A DNA stretch of 9,503 nucleotides from Microcaldota archaeon (GTDB lineage: Archaea > Micrarchaeota > Micrarchaeia > CAILAH01), in assembly GCA_026419815.1 (NCBI GenBank), contig JAOAKR010000024.1, positions 1 through 9,503 on the forward strand, given 5' to 3'. Below the pieces are notes generated by a model. The model had not been told where the DNA came from. It ran no database searches and saw only the letters and a program-made list of their open reading frames with translations. A program made the position numbers and the translations under genes. Below are positions 4,596 to 9,503 of the stretch, in pieces (within the stretch, counting starts at the first letter, position 1; every line of letters begins with the position of its first letter).

Positions 4596-6415
4596 CGCCA
4601 AACACCCTCCATATAGCCCAATATGCTCCTTATTTCATCGTCCGAGAAATGCGTATCCCTCAAGTAAGTGACCAGGTCCTCAGGCTGGCGTACCCAGGCA
4701 GGCAAATTCTCAAACGCCCTGTGCGCAGTATCAGCAACTGGGCTGACAAATGCGCTGCCAAAATGGTCTTCAAGGAACTTCCTGAGGCCTTCAGCCACCT
4801 GCCTCTTAGTAGTACTGTTAAGATGCACATATGCAATCCTAAATCTCACAGTATCCTCATCTACACCTTCAAGCAGGCCGCGCGTGAAATGCTTGCGGGC
4901 AGCCGCCTCCGCAGACTCCTTTGTACGTGCAAAAAAAGTTGATGTGCCCGTCAGCCCAATCTCTGGGTGCTCTTTCTTAACTTTGGCTATGAAAATCTCG
5001 TCTGCACGCTTTGTTATTTTTTCCAACTCGTTCTTGCCAACCTTCTTGCCACCTTTTACCGCATATGATATTGAGAGTGGTGCACCCTCCTGCCCAACTT
5101 CAACAATATACCCAAATTGCCTGAACGCTTCCTGCAGTGAATCAGCGTATTTCCTTGAAAAGTAATCCGGCCCGGAATGGCCAAGCAGGTTCAGCAAGCT
5201 CGGCCCGGCACCATTTGCTCTAATCGCTTGTGCAGTGCCCTTTTCAGCATACTCGCCAAGCACTATCAATGCCCTCCTTGTCTCCGGCTCAAACCCAAGC
5301 CTCGCCACCACAACTCCATCCACTTTTTCAAGCTTTGGAAGCGCTTCCCCTGAGAGGTGCATGAATCTCCTAAGCACTTCAGTGGCTTCTGGATGCTTCA
5401 CTGAAACCTTTGCGAGAAGCTCACGGGCTTCCATACGCGAGAGGAAAGTTGAAAGGTTATGGAATTCAGGGGGTTCAGATGTTTTATGGGGAGACGCAAG
5501 CTTGACCTTGCCGTCTATTATCTTAAGCGTGGCTGAATCAGCGTGCATTGAGACGCTGCTTATCGCATCCTCAATAGCCTTAAACGCCCGCGGGTTGCCG
5601 GATGCATTGCGCATTAAGCTTATCTCGGCCTTCATATCTGCGATAACTGCATTATAAAAATTCCTCACGGCATCTGCACCGCCATCCCTTGCGATGACGA
5701 CAATCTCGTCACCGCCAGTCATTATCATGTCAACGCCAAATTTCTCGGCGTTCTTATATATTGACCTGAGATAAATTGCGATGCCCGCATCACCGAGCTC
5801 CTTTGAGATTGCGTTGAGAAGCCAGGTCTTACCCTTATCAAGGACGCCAACACCTATATTTGGAATACCGCGCTCAAGTGCACCAACATCAGCAATACCA
5901 AGAGATTTTGTGACTATTTCCGCGGCATTGTCAACTTCGCCTTCAAGGCTCTTGTAAAGCAACGACTTATCCTTAGTGGTGAAAAAGCTCTTCGTGAAAT
6001 CCACATACTCCTTGCTGGCCGCCTCAACTGACTCCAACGTCACCTTCTTGTTGTCAGCCACTGCATTAACTATCCTTTCCACTGCCTTGCGGGCAGCTTT
6101 CTCATCTATGTCCCTCCGCGCCATCTTTTTGAGTGCATTCTCAACTGTTTCCTTAACCATTCTAGTGCCGGCGCGGGCAGGTGGATAAAGATCCATCACG
6201 TCAAGCCCAAGCAATAATGCAGAAAATCCCACGTACAGTGCCAGCTCTTTTCCAGTTTCTGCATTTCGTATGGCCTGAAGCATCTCAGGAGTCCACGTAA
6301 GCGGCAGCATATCATAGATGATTTTTCCAAATTCTTTAACAACCCTCGCATAATTTTCACTGCTCTCACGAGGAGTCTCCCTCGCAGCACTCTCAAGCGC
6401 CTGCCTTTCAGCCAT
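4592..6415 (-). CDS. GGDEF-like (nucleotidyl cyclase palm) domain protein, archaeal, function unknown
   Basis: 607 aa. Residues 1-180 are mostly helical, with a short hydrophobic patch (58-76, LALYVGFSALLLGLDVMDL) and a charged helical stretch (85-140). Residues about 185-300 align by pattern with a GGDEF domain: strand NIGVGVLD with Asp193 as first metal ligand, Asn201 eight residues on (as in DxDxFKxIN), LGDAG (207-211) matching the GHxxGD turn, a helix, then TGGDEIVVIARDG (233-245). The GGDE sits 25 residues after Asp209, almost the usual spacing. The RxxD inhibitory site before GGDEF is absent. Residues 400-490 have a similar layout, including GHSGPD and ADEIFIAK, but the GGDE position reads GQEG, so this may be a second, degenerate copy. 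ATG 6415 lies about 28 bp from a TATA box, so the mRNA is leaderless or nearly so. It is first in an operon with two downstream genes. Product and signalling role are not shown; a catalytically dead sensor is possible. Confidence 0.7.
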   Translation of the reverse strand: MAERQALESAARETPRESSENYARVVKEFGKIIYDMLPLTWTPEMLQAIRNAETGKELALYVGFSALLLGLDVMDLYPPARAGTRMVKETVENALKKMARRDIDEKAARKAVERIVNAVADNKKVTLESVEAASKEYVDFTKSFFTTKDKSLLYKSLEGEVDNAAEIVTKSLGIADVGALERGIPNIGVGVLDKGKTWLLNAISKELGDAGIAIYLRSIYKNAEKFGVDMIMTGGDEIVVIARDGGADAVRNFYNAVIADMKAEISLMRNASGNPRAFKAIEDAISSVSMHADSATLKIIDGKVKLASPHKTSEPPEFHNLSTFLSRMEARELLAKVSVKHPEATEVLRRFMHLSGEALPKLEKVDGVVVARLGFEPETRRALIVLGEYAEKGTAQAIRANGAGPSLLNLLGHSGPDYFSRKYADSLQEAFRQFGYIVEVGQEGAPLSISYAVKGGKKVGKNELEKITKRADEIFIAKVKKEHPEIGLTGTSTFFARTKESAEAAARKHFTRGLLEGVDEDTVRFRIAYVHLNSTTKRQVAEGLRKFLEDHFGSAFVSPVADTAHRAFENLPAWVRQPEDLVTYLRDTHFSDDEIRSILGYMEGVWR

Positions 6416-6437
6416 ACAATCGCATTATGCACTCCTA

Positions 6438-6450
6438 ACTATATAAACGT
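6438..6450 (-). promoter_or_regulatory. TATA promoter of the GGDEF-like operon
   Basis: On the minus strand CGTTTATATAGT (TTTATATA at 6447-6440) lies with its centre about 26-28 bp from ATG 6415, predicting initiation at 6416-6419 and a leaderless or nearly leaderless mRNA. This supports ATG 6415 as the start. Confidence 0.65.
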
Positions 6451-6476
6451 CTCTAATTGGGATTATAGCATTGCAC

Positions 6477-6552
6477 CTTAGGCACTCAATCAGATAGTAT
6501 TGGAATCCATCAAGAGTTGGCGCGCCTTAAAGCATACTCTTAGGCACTCAAT
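6477..6552. repeat. Pair of 14-bp direct repeats, 62-bp period
   Basis: CTTAGGCACTCAAT occurs exactly at 6477-6490 and 6539-6552. The similarity extends weakly upstream, with AGCAT at 6467 and 6531. Both lie upstream (minus strand) of the TATA box of the GGDEF-like operon, about 30 and 92 bp from it, where an activator could bind. Only two copies are present. Confidence 0.7.
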
Positions 6553-6705
6553 AAGCTTGTGCAAGGTCCTCACAGCCTAACAAATTCATCTGCCACTCCC
6601 AAGCAAAAAGCAAAGCCCCCTCCTTAAGCCGCATTCACACATCACCCGTGGCCGTCTCTTCGCTCAAAATCCATCATCACAAGCAGCTCGGGCCGCACCC
6701 ATACA

Positions 6706-7842
6706 TTATTTTGAGCTGCCGGCCGCCTCGCGCAGCGCAACCTCATACTTCCTGAAGAAATTGTCCCAGCTGAAATTGGCTATGACGTGCTGCCGCCCGG
6801 CACGGCCCATCTTCTCAGCCACTGACTGGTCGCTTGCAAGCGCGTTCATATAAAGCGCCATCTCATCGGTATTTTTCGCGAGGAACCCGGTGCGCTTGTG
6901 AACTATTGTCTCGCGCGGGCCGCCCTCATCAACCGCCACCACCGGCTTCTCAGAGGCCATCGCCTCAAGCGGGATTATCCCGAAATCCTCGTTCACCGGA
7001 GTGAACAGGACTGCATAGCAGCGGGAATAAAGCGACCTTAATTCGCTGTATGGGATGTTGGCCCGCACCTCACCGATCCCTTTTACAAGCTCGCACAACT
7101 GGTTGTAATATTGGACGTGCTCCTTGCGCTCCAGCTGCAGCGACCCCGCAATTATTATGCGGAACCCAAATGCGTGCAGCCCGCTCTTCCTGAACGCTTC
7201 AACCGCCATCTCAAACCTCTTCTCAGGGGTTATACGTGAGGGGTAAAGGAAAAATTTCTCGTAATCCGCGCACTTGTAGTCGTTTGCGTTTACTCCGGGG
7301 TAAATGATTTCAGACTCCCTGCCGAGATAGTTGCGTATCCTTGCCTGCGAATTTGTTGAGTTTGTGCATATTTTCTCTATTTTTGGCACAACCTTGGCCT
7401 CCAAATGCCTGAATATCCTGATTGACGGCCAGAACGCCAGCTTCCCTAAAATGCCCCTCTGCCCCATCCGCCATTCGTAAAGGTCGTACGCCTCCCTGTT
7501 AGGGGTGTGGCAGTACCACATCATCCGGGGATTATGGTTGCGCCCCCATTCGCTCGGCGTGCCGTGCGCATTCACCACATCGTAATCATCTTTTATCCGG
7601 AGGCTCCAGAACACCTCGCCGGACTGTATGCCCCACCTGAGCCTGCTCGGAAGCACGGATGCGGGCAATGAAAGCACTGGCCGCACAACCCTTATGTCAA
7701 ACTCTCTCAGCTCCTCAAACGTCGCCTCCGGCACATAGCGGTATGTGTAGATTATTGGGTCATACCGGCGGGCCACTTCAAGCACAACCTTCTCAAGCCC
7801 GCCTTTTGTGTGTATGAACGGCTGGAGCAACACAACGTCCAT
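6706..7842 (-). CDS. Glycosyltransferase, GT-B fold, GT4-like family
   Basis: 378 aa, normal length for GT4 enzymes, retaining glycosyltransferases that move a sugar from a nucleotide-sugar donor. The N-terminal Rossmann domain has the acceptor-side glycine loop HTKGGLEKVVLEVAR (11-25) and VVNAHGTPSEWG (89-100). The C-terminal donor domain begins near LYPSRITPEKRFEMAVEAF (199-217), with Arg203 and Lys208 as the usual phosphate-binding pair. The E-x7-E motif is EDFGIIPLE (Glu285 and Glu293), followed by AMASEKPVVAVDEGGPRETI. No membrane helix is present, so it is cytoplasmic or peripheral on the membrane. Donor and acceptor cannot be told from sequence; surface glycan, glycolipid or N-glycan assembly are all possible. 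It is a single gene with its own promoter and has no other glycan genes near it here. Confidence 0.88.
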   Translation of the reverse strand: MDVVLLQPFIHTKGGLEKVVLEVARRYDPIIYTYRYVPEATFEELREFDIRVVRPVLSLPASVLPSRLRWGIQSGEVFWSLRIKDDYDVVNAHGTPSEWGRNHNPRMMWYCHTPNREAYDLYEWRMGQRGILGKLAFWPSIRIFRHLEAKVVPKIEKICTNSTNSQARIRNYLGRESEIIYPGVNANDYKCADYEKFFLYPSRITPEKRFEMAVEAFRKSGLHAFGFRIIIAGSLQLERKEHVQYYNQLCELVKGIGEVRANIPYSELRSLYSRCYAVLFTPVNEDFGIIPLEAMASEKPVVAVDEGGPRETIVHKRTGFLAKNTDEMALYMNALASDQSVAEKMGRAGRQHVIANFSWDNFFRKYEVALREAAGSSK

Positions 7843-7858
7843 ATGCTAACTTCCGCAA

Positions 7859-7872
7859 TAATAGTTATAAGC
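7859..7872 (-). promoter_or_regulatory. TATA promoter of the glycosyltransferase gene
   Basis: On the minus strand GCTTATAACTATTA has its TATA core at 7871-7864. The centre lies about 26 bp from ATG 7842, so initiation is expected at or next to the start codon (leaderless mRNA). Read on the plus strand, the same bases give TAATAGTTATAA, identical to the S6e promoter element at 8403-8414, so the box may work both ways. Confidence 0.6.
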
Positions 7873-7949
7873 GATAGCAGGGGTGAGTGCACACCGCCGG
7901 GGACGGTGGGCAGGCGAATGCAGGAAACGCCAGATGGCAATTAAGTGCT

Positions 7950-8045
7950 GGTGGCTGAAACACTACGGCCAGGGCGCGGGAGGGTAAGCTATGGAGTTAA
8001 AAACATCGGCGCGAGGTGGTTGGGGCACTACGGCCAGGGCGCGGG
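7950..8045. repeat. Pair of 31-bp imperfect direct repeats, 65-bp period
   Basis: Copies lie at 7950-7980 and 8015-8045. The 20-bp core CACTACGGCCAGGGCGCGGG (7961-7980, 8026-8045) is exact. The 11 bp before it match as GGTGG-Y-TG-RRR, with four transitions in total. The GC-rich copies are separated by 34 bp. There is no third copy, which argues against CRISPR. Confidence 0.8.
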
Positions 8046-8292
8046 CGGCAATAAGCCCTCAATAAGGGCGATGAAGTGCATAAAGGGGAGGCATCTTTAA
8101 CCGGGGCATACGAAGAAGACGAGTGGAAGGTTATGAAGGGCTTAGGATTTTAACTTGGGGAATTCACAAGCAATTGCACGAGTATGGCACAGAAAACACA
8201 ATTATAGGCTGAAACAAAAAGGTTGTTCACACATTAACGGCACTAACATTTGGCTCACTTGATCATTCCGACATAGAGGCGGCATCTACCTC

Positions 8293-8394
8293 GCAAAAGC
8301 TTATCAACAATTAACAGCGCAAACGCTGCCCACTTCGTCATCCTGACCAACGGACGCCATCCCTGCAAAAGCTTATTCGCCATTAACAGCGCAA
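8293..8394. repeat. Pair of 30-bp imperfect direct repeats, 72-bp period
   Basis: Copies lie at 8293-8322 and 8365-8394. Each has GCAAAAGCTTAT, five variable bases, then ATTAACAGCGCAA. AAAAGCTTAT looks like a BRE plus weak TATA element on the plus strand, so these could be tandem promoter-like modules. Duplication of a short sequence is the simpler reading. Confidence 0.75.
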
Positions 8395-8402
8395 TCCTTG
8401 GC

Positions 8403-8416
8403 TAATAGTTATAAAC
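8403..8416 (+). promoter_or_regulatory. TATA promoter of the rpsS6e - eif2g operon
   Basis: TAATAGTTATAAAC has its TATA core at 8409-8415. Initiation is expected near 8438, giving a leader of about 35 nt that contains a hairpin (8441-8461) and a Shine-Dalgarno (8463-8467). Confidence 0.6.
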
Positions 8417-8440
8417 ATAAGGGGCTTTAAAGTAGCGCCT

Positions 8441-8461
8441 GTGTACGCCTGGCGCGTGCAC
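8441..8461 (+). promoter_or_regulatory. 5'-UTR hairpin next to the rpsS6e Shine-Dalgarno
   Basis: GTGTACGC (8441-8448) pairs with GCGTGCAC (8454-8461): eight base pairs with one T-G wobble, and loop CTGGC. The stem starts about 3 nt after the predicted transcription start and ends one base before GGGTGG, the Shine-Dalgarno region. CC at 8438-8439 could extend pairing to GG at 8463-8464 across a single mismatch. A role in translational feedback by S6e is only an inference. Confidence 0.6.
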
Positions 8462-8472
8462 CGGGTGGTACT

Positions 8473-8901
8473 ATGAAGCTGAACATATCTGAGAAGAATG
8501 GGGCAACCCATATGGTAGAGATTGATGCCAACAAGGCATCGGCTCTTTTTGGGAAGAAGATTGGCGATGAGGTTGACGGCGAGCTGATCGGCGCGGCCGG
8601 CTACACGCTCAAGATTTGTGGGGGCAGCGACACGTCAGGCTTCCCTATGAGGCCCGACATCCCTGGCACGGCGCGCAAGAGCGTGCTGCTGAGCAGCGGG
8701 CCAGGCATACGGCAAGGCAGGAAAGGCGAGCGCAGAAGGAAAAGTGTGCGCGGCAACACAGTTTCAGCTGAGATATCACAGCTCAACCTCTCGGTTGTGA
8801 AGGAAGGCGCACAAAAGCTTGCCGAGCTGTTCCCGAAGAAGGAGGGTGCAGAGAAAAAGAAGGAGGAGAAGAAGGCCGCTCCGCCCAAGAAGAAAAAGTA
8901 A
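8473..8901 (+). CDS. rps6e: Small-subunit ribosomal protein eS6 (S6e)
   Basis: 142 aa, a core protein of the archaeal small ribosomal subunit. The family signature is unmistakable: GGSDTSGFPMRPDIPG (50-65), VLLSSGPGIRQGRKGERRRKS (71-91), RGNTVSAEISQLNLSVVKEG (93-112). The last 20 or so residues are a Lys/Glu/Ala/Pro tail that probably reaches into rRNA. ATG 8473 is preceded by GGTG (8464-8467), a Shine-Dalgarno with 5-nt spacing, which sits at the foot of a leader hairpin. The gene is followed 9 nt later by aIF2-gamma; the S6e/aIF2-gamma pair is a common archaeal arrangement, so the two are almost surely cotranscribed. Confidence 0.96.
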   Translation: MKLNISEKNGATHMVEIDANKASALFGKKIGDEVDGELIGAAGYTLKICGGSDTSGFPMRPDIPGTARKSVLLSSGPGIRQGRKGERRRKSVRGNTVSAEISQLNLSVVKEGAQKLAELFPKKEGAEKKKEEKKAAPPKKKK

Positions 8902-8910
8902 GTGGTATTG

Positions 8911-9503
8911 ATGACTGTGCAGCCCGAGATAAACGTAGTGATGCTTGGCCACGTTGACCACGGCAAGACCAGCATTACAAAGGCGCTGAGCGGAGTGTGG
9001 ACCGATACGCACAGTGAGGAAATCAAGCGCGGCATCACAATCAAGATTGGGTATGCGGATGTTGAGATATACAGGTGCCCTAAGTGCACGGGCGCGGCCG
9101 CGTTTGGCACAAAGAAATCCTGTGCACACTGCGGCTCGGCTACTGAGATGGTGCGCAAGTTCTCAATCATAGATGCACCTGGCCACGAGACGCTGATGAC
9201 CACTGCGATTGCAGCCTCAAGCATCACTGATGGGGCTATACTTGTTATTGCTGCGAACGAGGAATGTCCCCAGCCACAGACGCTTGAGCACCTGATGGTG
9301 CTTGAGATACTTGGGATTGAGAAGATAGTGGTCGTGCAGAACAAGGTGGATGTGGTTTCACCTGAGAAGGCGCGGGAAAACTATGCAAAGATAAAGGAGT
9401 TCCTTAAGGGCACGCGCGCCGAGAATGCACCTGTGATACCGATGGCTGCAAACTACGGCATAAACGCTGACGCGCTGCTCAAGGCAATTTATGAGTGCAT
9501 ACC
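8911..9503 (+). CDS. eif2g: Translation initiation factor aIF2, gamma subunit (GTPase), 3' end outside window
   Basis: The first 197 codons of a protein usually about 410 aa, covering almost the whole GTPase domain. It is the GTP-binding core of aIF2, which carries Met-tRNAi to the start site and joins aIF2-alpha and aIF2-beta. Visible motifs are G1 GHVDHGKT (13-20), the switch-1 [14 protein letters not shown] (31-44), a zinc knuckle with Cys56, Cys59, Cys71 and Cys74, G3 DAPGHE (88-93), [10 protein letters not shown] (119-128), G4 NKVD (144-147), and G5 region MAAN (178-181), where many homologues have ISA. ATG 8911 starts 9 nt after the S6e stop and no in-frame start closer to the family N-terminus is available. 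Truncated only by the window edge; no frameshift is seen. Confidence 0.96.
   Translation, partial: MTVQPEINVVMLGHVDHGKTSITKALSGVWTDTHSEEIKRGITIKIGYADVEIYRCPKCTGAAAFGTKKSCAHCGSATEMVRKFSIIDAPGHETLMTTAIAASSITDGAILVIAANEECPQPQTLEHLMVLEILGIEKIVVVQNKVDVVSPEKARENYAKIKEFLKGTRAENAPVIPMAANYGINADALLKAIYECI

Larger units (their letters stand above)
6416..6705. other. 290-bp intergenic region upstream of the GGDEF-like operon
   Basis: No open frame of credible length is seen on either strand. It holds the operon's TATA box (6440-6447), one pair of 14-bp direct repeats (6477-6490 and 6539-6552), and the 3' flank of the glycosyltransferase gene. A minus-strand stretch at about 6636-6680 has two TGATG-type sequences resembling C/C' boxes of a C/D sRNA, but no CTGA D boxes in the right places. 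Confidence 0.6.
7843..8472. other. 630-bp region without a protein gene; GC-rich, hairpin-bearing zone plus repeats
   Basis: No convincing reading frame is seen on either strand. From about 7880 to 8050 the sequence is clearly GC-rich and has short stems: CACCG/CGGTG (7892-7896 with 7904-7908), GGCG/CGCC (7913-7916 with 7928-7931) and GCCCT/AGGGC (8055-8059 with 8065-8069). From about 8100 to 8430 it is A/T-richer. Two families of imperfect direct repeats lie inside. A plus-strand TATA-like element at 7859-7870 could start a transcript near 7895, so a structured non-coding RNA is possible. I looked for landmarks of SRP RNA, RNase P RNA, rRNA and tRNA and found none. Confidence 0.5.

Noticed and set aside
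6636..6680. C/D box sRNA on the minus strand
   Set aside because: TGATGA- and TGATG-like sequences are present, but no CTGA D or D' boxes occur at suitable distances.
7950..8045. Two-repeat CRISPR with one spacer
   Set aside because: The repeat has four mismatches between its copies, only one spacer exists, and no cas gene is in the window.
7991..8065. 24-codon frame with GGGAGGG upstream of its ATG
   Set aside because: The Shine-Dalgarno-like sequence is part of the GC-rich repeat zone, the product is only 24 aa of low complexity (much Ala/Arg/Thr), and nothing supports translation.
7880..8130. SRP RNA or RNase P RNA gene
   Set aside because: I looked for the SRP helix 8 motif and RNase P conserved regions I, IV and V and did not find them; only generic GC-rich hairpins are present.

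Overview
The window is archaeal. It carries archaeal/eukaryote-type information-processing genes (TFE, Rio1, aIF1A, aIF2-beta, aIF2-gamma, Cbf5, S6e), a tRNA-Ala with a bulge-helix-bulge intron, and TATA boxes about 26 bp upstream of starts with little or no leader. The compact layout and small proteins would fit a DPANN-type lineage (for example Micrarchaeota-like), but the sequence alone does not fix the lineage.

Layout. 1-75 (+) is the 3' part of tRNA-Ala(CGC) with a 30-nt intron, followed by a 42-bp tandem repeat (81-222). 267-710 (-) is transcription factor E with its own TATA promoter. 808-2487 (-) is a translation/ribosome-biogenesis operon, read aIF2-beta, aIF1A, Rio1. A 62-bp divergent promoter (2488-2549) separates it from cbf5 (2550-3434, +), the rRNA-guided pseudouridine synthase/PUA protein. 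6415-3530 (-) is a tightly coupled three-gene operon: a 607-aa protein with a GGDEF-like nucleotidyl-cyclase palm, an unrecognised 179-aa helical protein overlapping it by ATGA, and a RibL-type nucleotidyltransferase 4 nt further on. 6706-7842 (-) is a GT4-like glycosyltransferase with a leaderless promoter. 7843-8472 is a long stretch without a gene, holding two families of imperfect direct repeats and a GC-rich, hairpin-bearing zone. 8473 onward (+) is rpsS6e, with a strong 5'-UTR hairpin next to its Shine-Dalgarno, then the first third or more of aIF2-gamma, cut by the window edge.

How the genes work together. Most genes serve transcription initiation (TFE), translation initiation (aIF1A, aIF2-beta, aIF2-gamma), small-subunit maturation (Rio1, S6e) and RNA modification (Cbf5). 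The exceptions are the glycosyltransferase and the GGDEF-like operon. That operon is the most unusual part of the window, because GGDEF-type cyclases are rare and poorly characterised in Archaea and this one is translationally coupled to an unknown protein and followed by a nucleotidyltransferase. The non-coding stretches on both sides of the glycosyltransferase carry paired repeats with 62, 65 and 72 bp periods that no gene explains.
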